Source of the DNA: Meandrina meandrites
Lineage: Eukaryota > Cnidaria > Anthozoa > Scleractinia > Meandrinidae
Direction: 5' to 3'
NCBI GenBank assembly: GCA_963693305.1
Contig: OY855903.1
Location: 38,340,251-38,404,250, forward strand
DNA: 64,000 nt
In this document: one piece after another, positions 54,120 to 63,452 of the stretch
Layout: each line of letters begins with the position of its first letter
Position numbering within the stretch: position 1 is the first letter of the stretch
Translations under genes and position numbers: made by a program
The notes under the pieces: generated by a model
What the model was told of the DNA's origin: nothing
What the model saw: the letters and a program-made list of their open reading frames with translations, nothing else
Database searches by the model: none

Positions 54120-55517
54120 ATGGCAGAAGGTGGCGAATTTGCTATAGACCAACCAGAACTTGACAAAGAACTTGACAATAAATCTAAAGATAATGAAGGC
54201 GACGGCTATGTTTATGATGATGATGTTGAACAAGAGATAGACACAAGTCAGCCGCTATTTCCGCCTGAAGCAGAATCCACACGCTATGGTGAACAAATTG
54301 AACTGAATGAACTGAGCGGACTTCCAGAAAAATCATTTGATGAAGATATACCTATCCCTTCATTGGGGGACTTTTTTAATGAGGATGAGAAAAAAGGGAT
54401 GGTTGATAGAGCAAGAGACTTTATTAAAAGGAAGTTTCCAAGAGTTGACTTCAGGAAATTAGGCCCAATCGGTTTCAGCAAAAAGCCTGGCAATGACACT
54501 ACAATCGTTCCATTTGGAACAAGGGGTGGCGAGACTGAAATTTTCAGAAAAGATGGGAAAGGTCTTCTCCAAAAATTTAAAGACAAGTTCAAAACATCAC
54601 TTGGTCCAGAAGCTGAATCTCTGATTGCTCAAGACAATGATGAAATAAGAGAAAACCGGCAGAGATTAAGAGAAGCTGAAAAAGAACTCAGAGATGCAGA
54701 AAAACTTGCCTCTGAAAGAGAAAAAGCCGCCCAAGAAGTGCAAGATCTTAGAATAAGAATTGAGCGAACTCAAGCCAGTATTGAACAAGTGGGGTCAAAC
54801 GTTGAAAGTGAATCAGAACTGCGGAGACTGCAGCAACTGAAAAAAAATCTTCAAAATGATTTTGAAAACGCAAAAACAGAGGTGGCGGCTCTTGAGAAAA
54901 AAGCTAAAACCAAAGCCAAAGAACAAACCAGGGTCAACCAACTTAGAGCAAGCCTAGCCGCTAAAGAGAGAGAAAGAAACACAATGGAAGCGAGGCTCAA
55001 CGACACAAGAACGTTGGATGAGCTGAAAGAACAAGAAGCCGAACTGCAGCGCCAAAATGAGGAAGATCAGGCAGTTATCGACGATGAAAACACATCACCT
55101 TGTGATAAACAAGCTGCCGAAGGAAGAGTGGCGGAAAGACAAGAGGAGCTTGCTCGTTTGCAAACGCAGATTGATGAAAGAGAAAGAGCGCTTCCACTTC
55201 GTGAGAGGGTAAAGGAGATATTCAAAAAATATGGTGTGACCGTTACGGCTATCGTTCTTGCTGCCGGGGTCACAATTGGTGCTGTCATTGGGGCTATTAC
55301 AAACGCTTTGAGAGCCACCGGTAAAGCGTTGGGAAAAGGTCTAAAAGATATTGGCTCAAAGATTGCATCAGCTCTGCCAGGTCTTATTGGCTCAATTGTG
55401 AGCTTTCTTTTCAAAGCCGCCGGTCAAGCTATCGGTTTTCTTGCTGAGCACACCTGGCTGATTATTTTGGCTGTGGTTGCCTTTCTTGTAGAAAAATACA
55501 TAAAGAAGCGGCGTTAA
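54120..55517 (+). CDS. Coiled-coil protein with hydrophobic C-terminus
   Basis: 465 codons, transcribed divergently from the capsid gene across 81 bp. Residues 1-170 are acidic and low in structure. Residues 180-360 are a long, highly charged coiled coil (REAEKELRDAEKLASEREKA and following). From about 375 come glycine/alanine-rich hydrophobic helices (AIVLAAGVTIGAVIGAI, LPGLIGSIVSFLF, LIILAVVAFLVEKYI) and a final KKRR. It is probably a virion membrane-active or fibre-like protein; such proteins recur in cnidarian Polintons. The stop overlaps the 3' end of the oppositely oriented 587-codon gene by 4 bp. The frame is intact. Confidence 0.6.
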   Translation: MAEGGEFAIDQPELDKELDNKSKDNEGDGYVYDDDVEQEIDTSQPLFPPEAESTRYGEQIELNELSGLPEKSFDEDIPIPSLGDFFNEDEKKGMVDRARDFIKRKFPRVDFRKLGPIGFSKKPGNDTTIVPFGTRGGETEIFRKDGKGLLQKFKDKFKTSLGPEAESLIAQDNDEIRENRQRLREAEKELRDAEKLASEREKAAQEVQDLRIRIERTQASIEQVGSNVESESELRRLQQLKKNLQNDFENAKTEVAALEKKAKTKAKEQTRVNQLRASLAAKERERNTMEARLNDTRTLDELKEQEAELQRQNEEDQAVIDDENTSPCDKQAAEGRVAERQEELARLQTQIDERERALPLRERVKEIFKKYGVTVTAIVLAAGVTIGAVIGAITNALRATGKALGKGLKDIGSKIASALPGLIGSIVSFLFKAAGQAIGFLAEHTWLIILAVVAFLVEKYIKKRR

Positions 55518-57277
55518 CGCATAAAAGCGTAAATCAAAGCCGCAACACCTACCGCGGCAACAGCAATAGCTGCTTTGTTATTTTCGTGTGTTTCAGTGCC
55601 ACCTACATCTTTTACTGGCTCATCAGGCTGAGGTGTTTGTTCTTCAGTGTCGGGCCTATTTTTTTCAGGCTGCGTTGCTTCCTTGTGTATCGGGTTTGAG
55701 GGGTGGCTGTTTGGTGGGTTTATCTTTGTTGGTCCTCCTGCCATCAGCTTTAGCGCTGCTTTTTTTGTGCTCTTATTTACTTCGTCGTTAACCCCTAGCT
55801 TCATACCTGGTATAGCTTGTTTTAGCTGGTTGTTGTAACCAATTACACTTCCCGTATTTATTACCATCCGCGCAGGCATCAGCCAGGCCCCCGGACACAC
55901 AGCAAGGTTAAGCCTCACCTTAGCCTCATCTACAGCAAGTTGGTACCTTTGAACTGACTTTGCAAGATCCGGTTGCCTTATTGAGTCTTCCACTAAAACA
56001 AGGAACTCACTTTGCGCTTCCTTTGCGCGCCCTCCTGACCCAAGTATGCTGCTTCTAACGTTTACCTGTGAACCCAAAACACAGTAAACGAACGCCTCTA
56101 TCGACTGGTTTATTCGCGACAAACCCGCCTGCGTTAGACCTTCTGCTACATTTGGACAAAACCAGTCTGCCTGTCCGTAGGCAGCGTCATCCGGCTCGAT
56201 AAAATAAATCAAGTTACCTTTTGAGCCTGATCCACCTTCGTCTGAGAACTTTTTTGACCCCCCGGGGTAAATGTCTCCCTCTTCTTTAGACGGTCCAATG
56301 TTTGACACATAGATGTAAACGCTTCCCAGGCCGTGGTTTGCGCCTCTTGTAAAACGAAAATCGCTTGACGGGTCGACTCCGAACTCATTGCATATTCTTT
56401 TGTATGAAGCCACGTCGTATTTGTTGTTAATCTGGTCAAAAGTAGGGTCGCCAGGCAAAGCGCTTATGCTTTGTATCCCCCCCATCTGAAACAATATTCG
56501 CCTGACAGTAAAATATATATGGAACTTGTAAAAAGCTCGCACATTCGGTGGCATAGCATAGTTGTTATCGAAAATTTCGCGACTTATACCACAGCCCGTT
56601 GTCGCACACCAGACAGCAAAATTCAGCTGCTGTGGCCAATATCTCATATTTGGGCCGGCTAGCCATGTTTTTGACTCTTTCCCTGAATGGTGGGTGAGTT
56701 TGGTTTTTTGAAATACCTCTCTGAACTTTGTTGTGAAATACTGGTCCGGTGTTACGTAAATATTCAGTTGGTCATTAAATATTTTTTTCAAACTCGGTGC
56801 GGCATCGTGAAAGCCAACAGCAGGGATGGGCAAAGAGTCACCTTTTAAACCACTTGGTGTAAGCTGTTGTGGGAACCCTTCTGATGATTGGCCAACACCC
56901 AGCGCACTTTTCATTTCCGGGCTCCAATATTTGCTGTCTGAACCAAAAACGTTTATCAAATTGCCTGGCCCTGCTTTGAAATAAATTTCTGAGGTTGCTG
57001 TGTGGTCTTTGGTGAAATCGGTCTGTGGCTCAAACTTTGATTTATCAGCATTCGGGTATTTTGCATTAAAAGTTTTCCATGCCTTTTGTTCTGCTACTTT
57101 GGCAATGCTGTTAGCTTCTGGTGTCTGAATCCATTTAAGAAGCGCAGATGCGCTGCCGTGCTGTGAGGGCTGAGGGGCCTTGTCTTTTGCTGCATCAGCT
57201 TTCGCTGCACTTTTGGTTCTTTGCTGCCTCGAATAAGCATCCAACCATCCACCACCACCGGTCCATTCACCATCCAT
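55514..57277 (-). CDS. 587-residue conserved Polinton protein, function unknown
   Basis: Largest intact frame of the element after the polymerase. A glycine-rich and alanine/lysine-rich N-terminus precedes a folded central part with FAVWCATTGCGISREIF, FTVRRILFQMGGIQSISALP and INQSIEAFVYCVLGSQVNVR. The region LNLAVCPGAWLMPARMVINT is also well ordered. A proline-rich linker leads to a C-terminal hydrophobic helix (AIAVAAVGVAALIYAFM). I recall similar proteins in coral Polintons but no named domain. A structural or membrane-anchored virion role is inferred from context. It overlaps the 465-codon gene tail-to-tail by 4 bp. Confidence 0.55.
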   Translation of the reverse strand: MDGEWTGGGGWLDAYSRQQRTKSAAKADAAKDKAPQPSQHGSASALLKWIQTPEANSIAKVAEQKAWKTFNAKYPNADKSKFEPQTDFTKDHTATSEIYFKAGPGNLINVFGSDSKYWSPEMKSALGVGQSSEGFPQQLTPSGLKGDSLPIPAVGFHDAAPSLKKIFNDQLNIYVTPDQYFTTKFREVFQKTKLTHHSGKESKTWLAGPNMRYWPQQLNFAVWCATTGCGISREIFDNNYAMPPNVRAFYKFHIYFTVRRILFQMGGIQSISALPGDPTFDQINNKYDVASYKRICNEFGVDPSSDFRFTRGANHGLGSVYIYVSNIGPSKEEGDIYPGGSKKFSDEGGSGSKGNLIYFIEPDDAAYGQADWFCPNVAEGLTQAGLSRINQSIEAFVYCVLGSQVNVRSSILGSGGRAKEAQSEFLVLVEDSIRQPDLAKSVQRYQLAVDEAKVRLNLAVCPGAWLMPARMVINTGSVIGYNNQLKQAIPGMKLGVNDEVNKSTKKAALKLMAGGPTKINPPNSHPSNPIHKEATQPEKNRPDTEEQTPQPDEPVKDVGGTETHENNKAAIAVAAVGVAALIYAFMR

Positions 57278-57337
57278 GGTCCTCTTTTATATTAAAGATT
57301 TTTATATTTAAACAAAATATTTTTCTCTAATTATAAA

Positions 57338-57977
57338 ATGGTTATTGTCACTGTAAATACAACAGCCTATTCAAAAACCAAGCTATATAAGGCTGTTAAG
57401 TTGTTCTCTTTACAATTCGTGGTTTAACTTAAAGAAAGATGGTGAAATCTTCTACACTGACGAAAAAAACAGTAAAAATTCTAAATCCATTATTCTTGGT
57501 AATTACACGATCGAAGTAATGGCAAAAACAATTGAAAATGCTTTTAAAAAATATGGTGACATATTAAGAACACAAATCAACACTCCTCTCGGTCAGATGT
57601 ATATTGAAAAAGTGAATGAAAAGGAAAAAATAAAGTTTGATAAAAACTTATCCGAACTGCTTGGCATTGATCAAGATTTAAAATGGATAAGATATGTCAA
57701 ACGTATGAAGTCACCCACGACTTATTTCATACATTGCGATTTAGTTGACAAAGAACAGAATCTGTTAAATGGAAAACCGTCCACTGTTTTACAAACTTTT
57801 GACATAACAGGAAAACCACATGAAAGACTTTTTTATCAAAGTGGCCCACAACATGTCTTACGCGATGTTTCTGCTGATAAGCATATCTCAAATATGACAA
57901 TTTCTGTCAGGGACCAAAATAATAATCTATTTGACTTTAACGGCTTGCCTCTTCAGTTTCTAATTGAAATTAATTAA
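57338..57977 (+). pseudogene. Minor capsid / jelly-roll-like protein with 5' frameshift
   Basis: The frame 57519-57977 (152 codons from an internal ATG) extends upstream without stops to about 57408, and an ATG frame from 57338 reaches the same point one base out of phase. Sequence on both sides (VKLFSL, then NSWFNLKKDGE) reads as one protein, so a one-base deletion near 57408-57412 is likely. Predicted strands, LSELLGID, and the ending NNLFDFNGLPLQFLIEI fit the family of putative minor capsid (penton-type) jelly-roll proteins found beside Polinton capsid genes. About 212 residues if undamaged. Start of a plus-strand cluster with the next gene. Confidence 0.55.
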
Positions 57978-58005
57978 ACAAGAAAATAATTTTGTAAATA
58001 TAACC

Positions 58006-58667
58006 ATGGCATCCAACGTATTACCATCTGCACCAGAGTATCGAGAAACAGAAATGCAAAATACATTGTATCCAAACCTCCCTACAACACCAAATGCCGA
58101 GAATTTCAGGCTAACTGAGATTAGTGAATGTTTGAGAGAAATAAACACTGAAATCGAACATTACAGACTTGTTCTAAAAAATATGAAAAGGTCAGGAAAG
58201 TGATTCACTATTCAGTGGTCAGTCTTGGCGCTATGACGACAGTTTTGTCTTCTGGTGCTGTTGCAACAGCACTTTCTGGTATAGGGGCCTTGGTTGGTGT
58301 GTCATTAGGAAGTATTGCTATTTTTTCAGGTGGCGCCTCAGCTGGCCTGTCAGTTATAAACAAAAAGCTTGAACTTAAAGTTAATAAACACTCAAGAATC
58401 CATGCTCTGGCTGTTGCAAAGCATGACTCTATAAACAGCTATGTCACAAAAGCTCTGAATGATAATCATGTTTCTGACACGGAGTTCGAACTGATCACAC
58501 GTGAAATGCATAAATATCGCCAACTTAAAGAAAATTTACGCTTACACTTCGCTCAAAAACAAAAAACTTCACGTCAGCCTGACGTGCCTGATCTTAAAAA
58601 GATCAAAAATGAAATAAGACAAGAGATTTTAAAAAAACTCACAGCGTCCACAACAAATTTGAATTAA
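58006..58667 (+). pseudogene. Conserved Polinton membrane-type protein with A-run frameshift
   Basis: Two frames, 58006-58203 and 58200-58667, are one gene. The second frame can be read upstream past the overlap into KYEKVRKV, and the shift coincides with a run of six A at 58176-58181. The N-terminal part is proline-rich and helical (LREINTEIEHYRL). The C-terminal part has a glycine/alanine/serine-rich hydrophobic region (SSGAVATALSGIGALVGVSL) followed by LELKVNKHSRIHALAVAKHDS and helices. I recognise this as a frequent Polinton protein in cnidarians, with the hydrophobic middle suggesting membrane insertion; function unknown. Confidence 0.6.
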
Positions 58668-58769
58668 CTTTTGAGGGGAAAAAAACGAGATTTTATCTAA
58701 GTGTTACAAAATAACAGATGAATGCGTGGCAACAGGCTTTTATTAAACCGAAACTAGGTCTCAGAGAAA

Positions 58770-58933
58770 TGATGATTATGTTATTCTCGGAAAACAGGAA
58801 GTTGCTGATGTAATGTCTCGGGGCTTTCCCTTTGCTATGAGTCATCAAAAGCTATTGTTTTAAAGATATATGATTATGATATTCTCGGAAAACAGGAAGT
58901 TGATGATGTAATATAGCGGGACTTTCCCTTGTA
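58770..58933. repeat. Direct repeat pair of ~65 bp
   Basis: 58770-58833 and 58868-58933 share ATTCTCGGAAAACAGGAAGT, TGATGTAAT and GACTTTCCCTT-like ends, about 98 bp apart. It sits in the largest intergenic gap of the virion gene region and may be regulatory. Confidence 0.75.
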
Positions 58934-59054
58934 AGATACATCTTACAGATTTTAACCAAAACACTTGCGACTTGTCAGCTTTATATTTAGACGTTAGTAA
59001 AATTATGTAAACACAGAAAGTTCTTGAAGTTAATTACACGGAAAGACACGCGAA

Positions 59055-59180
59055 ATGATTTTACTGTTTCTTACTCTTATATATGTTATAAAAGAACTTT
59101 CTACACCTGTTTGGCAGAATGAGGTTAGACAGATAACATATCAAGTCGTACAAGCTATGAAAGAGGCGGAAAAAAATTAA
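59055..59180 (+). CDS. 41-residue small membrane protein candidate
   Basis: ATG 59055 to TAA 59178-59180. It starts with a hydrophobic helix (MILLFLTLIYVIKEL) and continues with a charged amphipathic helix. Small membrane proteins of this kind occur in Polintons and virophages. No homolog recognised and it may be spurious. Confidence 0.35.
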   Translation: MILLFLTLIYVIKELSTPVWQNEVRQITYQVVQAMKEAEKN

Positions 59181-59256
59181 ACAGTCTCGCTTCAGTCATT
59201 TGTTATATAAACTTCGCTCAATATAAATATTGGTTTCCGGTCTTTCTGAAAAAATG

Positions 59257-59880
59257 TCACGCAACGACTCCGCTCCAACCCAAGTAGACATTTTTCTTGA
59301 AAACTTCGTCGTAATCATTTTCATCATAGATAGGGTAGCCGAGATAGTGTCTGAATCCGTTTCTGCGGCACAGATTACAGAAATAATTTCGCCCGCAACC
59401 ACCCTCGCATTTATAGCAAAATAAGACCTTTTTAATTTGATGATTGTGATCGCAAACTGGTGCTTCCTTGATTGCATCATTCACTTCGTCCCAGCCAAGA
59501 GCTTTTCGCTCCCTAAGTTTTATTTTAATATACTCTTTATAAATTATTTCACGAATTTCTGGAGGAAGTTTTTGTATGTACTCGGTAAGTTGGCATTTAT
59601 TTGATACACTAACCGTATTTTCGGCCGATATGACAGGGCTGCGTTTATTTGTAAATTGCGAACTAATGTCCCTGTTTACATTATTAGGCAAAAGAATATT
59701 CATTAAATCTTGCGGTCTCATTTTTTTCATATCTGCAATAACGTCTTCTGATAAAAGTAATGGATAATTTTGTTTATTGTTTCGGGAAATTACTCCATAA
59801 TTGCCTCCCCTTATTTTGTTTTTGCTAATTTTTGGTTTTTTCGCGCTTTGATCGATAGTTCCTTTTCTACCTCTTCCCAT
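59257..59880 (-). CDS. Conserved Polinton zinc-binding protein
   Basis: 207 codons; its start lies exactly at the inner border of the right terminal repeat, as polB does at the left, so both use the same repeat-borne promoter. A basic N-terminus (MGRGRKG, KKPKISKNKIRGG) precedes an F-box-like helical segment (LPPEIREIIYKEYIKIKLRE). A cysteine/histidine cluster follows (CDHNHQIKKVLFCYKCEGGC, CNLC), likely binding one or two zinc ions, and then PIYDENDYDEVFKK. It is common beside cnidarian Polinton ends; a regulatory or nucleic-acid role is inferred. The frame is intact. Confidence 0.6.
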   Translation of the reverse strand: MGRGRKGTIDQSAKKPKISKNKIRGGNYGVISRNNKQNYPLLLSEDVIADMKKMRPQDLMNILLPNNVNRDISSQFTNKRSPVISAENTVSVSNKCQLTEYIQKLPPEIREIIYKEYIKIKLRERKALGWDEVNDAIKEAPVCDHNHQIKKVLFCYKCEGGCGRNYFCNLCRRNGFRHYLGYPIYDENDYDEVFKKNVYLGWSGVVA

Positions 59881-60216
59881 CTCGCCGTATATACAAGTGC
59901 AGATAATTGTTCAAATGGAAAATAATTCTGGCACACTTTTGCACTTTTGTATATAAACAGAAAAAAAAATGTGGCACATCCCCGCTGCGCACACTTGTAT
60001 TTATACAAACATATGCCTCCTGCAAAACAGCTTTCTACCGAAGAAATTCGGGAAATTGTGGGCGCGCGAGGAAAGGAGTCACCCGCATCGATTCAAAAGC
60101 GCTTCGAGATTGGCACTACAATGCTATACAGAATTTGGAAAGAAGCGCTATATTGACAGTGCTTACATTTCTCCAATTTGAAATAATTTTTTTTGTGCGT
60201 TCACTCAAATAGCGCG
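59881..60216. repeat. Right terminal inverted repeat, inner part
   Basis: Complement of the left repeat 39472-39843. Lacks about 38 bases present at the left near 39490-39530. Confidence 0.85.
60013..60156 (+). CDS. TIR-encoded small helix-turn-helix protein, right copy
   Basis: Identical 47-codon protein to that at 39568-39711, again reading outward. Two exact copies are expected if the inverted repeats are kept alike by replication. Confidence 0.55.
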   Translation: MPPAKQLSTEEIREIVGARGKESPASIQKRFEIGTTMLYRIWKEALY

Positions 60217-60380
60217 ACACACATATATAATGAGGGTTCTAGCAGAAATTTTATAACACAATCCTAGCAAAGCTTTATTATCAAAAACGAGGCGAGCATG
60301 GGAGCCGAGTTTTTGATAATAAAGCTTTGCTAGGATTGTGTTATAAAATTTCTGCTAGAACCCTCATTATATATGTGTGT
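60217..60380. repeat. Right terminal hairpin of the Polinton
   Basis: 164-bp palindrome from ACACACATATATAATGAGGG to its complement at 60380. Its arms differ from those of the left end at several positions, but each change is matched within the end (for example CCTAGCAAAGC paired with GCTTTGCTAGG here, CCAAACAAAGC paired with GCTTTGTTTGG at the left). Confidence 0.88.
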
Positions 60381-62590
60381 TCAAATAAAAAGGTGAGCTA
60401 AAGTTTAAGTATTCGAAGACTCCTTTAATGACTAAAAGCTGTTGTTGTCGCCGAATCAAGAGGACTGTATATTTCTTTGATTTTTGACCTCGTTTATTTT
60501 CTTCGATCACTCCTGAAAATCCGTACATACTAACGCTCTAAGACCTCTAACGATCTAAAACCAATCTGCTATGACAATTCAGTGTTTCTTCGTTTTACAC
60601 TTCTAGTTGCGAAATAAAGTACTTTTCCCACAATCACGAGTTCAGTAAATTCCCGATCCCACAGTACTGTAATATACCATATTTTAGTTTACAATTTCCC
60701 AATTACGCGTTTCTTTCCCTTATTTAGTTCACTGTACGACTGCAAATTAGTGTTGAACTTTGTTTACAATGTTGTGAAATATCATGTCACGAAATCTTTC
60801 TATTCGCGTTACCATTCACGTATTTCGTTACATTGTCTGACAATGTAAGACATTAATTATTAATCATAAAGAAGTCGTTCTCGACAGTTGTAACAGCTAT
60901 GTATTAAACATTAATTTGTTAATGTGAGCTAAATTCGTGGAAGCGCTAGCAACTACATACACCTCATTCGATGGTTTTACCTATAATACGAGCGGACATT
61001 TTGTGAGTTGCATTATTAGTCAAAGTTTGGGTCGTTCAGTCCGGCCATTTTGTTGCTCCGCTTTCCGTCCGTATTTTTGCCCTGTTCGACAGTGTACGTG
61101 CACATTTTGCGCGTTTTCGTGACCTAATATGATAAAATGGCGCAATAGTCGAACATAAAGAACTGTAAAACTTAAATTGACTCGGAACTGATCTCCTTCG
61201 GTGTTGAAATGTTCAGCTGACTGCATGTTATCTCAAATATTTCTATCGAAGAGTATTTGTTATATAGCATTGGACATTTTCTTCCCGAAAGAGAAAATAC
61301 ACCTGCAGAAAAATAATCAACTAAAATATAAATTTAAAAAGTCTTCAACCAACCTTGTCCGGCGATAGGCTCGTGATGTGATCTCAGTGTTGATGCAGAA
61401 TAGTCACACTGCAAATTAAAGAGCGATAATACTACAGCCTCTATTTCACAATAGTCTGAGACCAAAGTATCTTTCTCTAAGTTACTGGCGCTAAGCTTCT
61501 CATGTCTATTCCTCATCATTATCGTGGCTAATTACAGTATAACATTTGTTATTTCCGTCGCGCATGTTTCTTGTTTTTGGTACAAAAAGATCGCTTGTCG
61601 ATATTCCAAGGCCGCGCCAAAAGCGAATTTCTTGACGAATTTCAAAGGAAATGTCCACTTGAAGCTTTAAATTTTAGAGAAAAAAAAATAACTGGAATCC
61701 GTCTCATTGCCAAACGTTGAGACAATTTAAATAAAATATAGACTTGAGTGTTAAATAGACTGAGTGTTAAACGAGAGTTAAAGGAGACTTCCGTTTAACT
61801 AGATCCAACTCAAAAGTACTTTAAAAAAGAAATATTTTATTCACAAAAAAATGATTTTATACAAATTACTTGAAAAGAACTATATTATAGTATTATAACC
61901 AAAAAACAACGGGTTAACGAGACCCTGAGTGTTAAGCGACAGTTGAAGGAGACTTCAACACTCTTCGCGTTTTAACACACTGTATACCTTTTAGAGCAAG
62001 GTAAAGCCATAATTTTCGCCAAAACGGTAGCTTCAAATGTAATTCTTTACTATAATGCGAGCTTAAACGTGAAAGTGACTTCATAAAAACTGAATTGAAC
62101 TGAATCCTTCCTCGGTATTGAAATGTTTACCTGACTTGGCATTTCAATATGACGCTTTCAAACAGCTATTATCTTAGAATTGTACAAAAAAGACAAAAGG
62201 TTTGACTTAGCGGGAAAACATTCTCTCCAATAGAGAGGATACAGGTTACAGTAAAAAATAACAGACAAACAAATTTAGAAAGACTTTTACCCACCTTGCC
62301 AGTGGCAAACTCAGTTGTTGGTCGAAAGGCTCAGCAGCAAAGGAGAACAGCCACACTGCAAGCAGGAATGCAGGTGTAGTAGTTAATAGAAGAATTGAAT
62401 GTAAGCAATACTCTGTCAAAATACACTGATGTTAAATAATTATTGTTTGAATATTATCTCATCTCCATTTTCAACTGTGTGGGATCAAGAAACAAACATT
62501 ACGTTTCTTATATAACTCAGTATAAATTAGCTTAAATTGACAGCGCAGACATAAAACATTAAAACTAAAAGAAAATTTAAAATAATTCGA
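60381..62590. other. Non-coding host segment right of the Polinton
   Basis: Starts with the right target duplication TCAAA. Matches copy 1 at 4455-5106, 7633-7840 and 21138-21955. 60440-60900 is private to copy 2. No gene. A minus-strand frame at 62471-62899 has no recognised domain. Confidence 0.55.
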
Positions 62591-63003
62591 CTTTGGCCCT
62601 GTTATGAGCCGCCGGAATTTTTCCCACCAAAGTGCATCTTGCTTTGTGAGGCCACCGGAATTGTCCCGCCATGTCAATCCGAGGAAGAGGAATGCAAGAT
62701 AAAAGTAAAATTCTTCGGATATGACGGGCTTATCAAACTCCAGGTTGGGAGTACTTATTATAAAGGGATTATTAATGAAGTACAGACTCGCTTTACGTTT
62801 CTTAAAAAATAACATTCTAATCTTTGTGACAAGACTCTTGCCTCTTGCCAGCGTAAAAGCTTTTCTTTGGATTGTCCTCGATTTTGAAATTGTGGGCACG
62901 GGGCCTTACAGTACAGAAAGTGAAAATCAGCGAATTATAAGACCCCAAGAAACCTCGCAGACTACAGAAAGAATACACCAGGTTAGTTAGAAACGACTAA
63001 TAT

Positions 63004-63192
63004 AATAGGCCATTTCCGAGTTATTTTTTGCCTCTGTTTTAAAACGAGTCTACGTGCGAAACCATTCATATGAAAATGAGTTTCACCTTCACGACCATTT
63101 TCATGCAAATCAAAGTCATTTTCATTTCAATGGTTTCGCACGTAGACTCGTTTTGAAACTGAGGCAAAGGGCAACTCGGAAATGGCCTATTT
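63004..63192. mobile_element. MITE with AATAGGCCATTTCCGAG ends
   Basis: About 189 bp. Arms include TACGTGCGAAACCATT and its complement, around a central ATTTTCATG-rich part. Confidence 0.8.
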
Positions 63193-63354
63193 ATGACCGA
63201 AAGAGAGAAATTATATTTGATGAGTTTTCTTAGGAATGAAGAGCAGAAATATCTATCTAAAACGCAAAACAGTTAACATTATTTTTATATTTTTTGACCC
63301 CGAAGATTGACCTGAGTCAAGAGGTAGAACATGTAGGTTCATAAACCGTAAAAT

Positions 63355-63452
63355 TCCGGTTGTAAGCCCCCCCCCCCGGTTATAGGCCCATCTAACTGGA
63401 AACAAAAAAATACATCCGGTTATAAGCCCCCCCGGATATAAGCCCCCCTCTC
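63355..63452. repeat. Short tandem motif CCGGTTATAAGCCCCCC
   Basis: Three to four irregular copies at about 63355-63450 with long C runs. Confidence 0.75.

Larger units (their letters stand above)
39308..60380. mobile_element. Polinton/Maverick-type virus-like element
   Basis: A 21,073-bp element with inverted termini of about 0.5 kb, flanked by TCAAA at 39303-39307 and 60381-60385. The empty site is at 4455-4459 in copy 1. It encodes protein-primed type B DNA polymerase, an integrase remnant, an A32-type packaging ATPase, a candidate major capsid protein, a jelly-roll-like minor capsid candidate and several conserved virion-type proteins. No maturation protease was recognised. This copy is dead or nearly so: a stop in the polymerase, two frameshifts in other genes, and an integrase destroyed by a 6.8-kb insertion. 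Without that insertion it would be about 14.3 kb. Confidence 0.93.
24030..62590 (+). repeat. Segmental duplication, copy 2
   Basis: Second copy of the host segment in 1-21955. It is expanded by Gypsy-2 and its flank (24626-33940) and by the Polinton (39308-60380). It lacks the insertions of copy 1 at 2555-2996, 5107-6737 and 6778-7632. The Gypsy-1 insertion point falls in a stretch deleted or rearranged here (about 61745-61785). A short third, partial copy of an internal block (matching 3775-3926) lies at 23133-23276. Confidence 0.85.

Noticed and set aside
62471..62899. 142-codon minus-strand frame
   Set aside because: No recognisable domain, and its left part lies in the non-coding duplicated segment.
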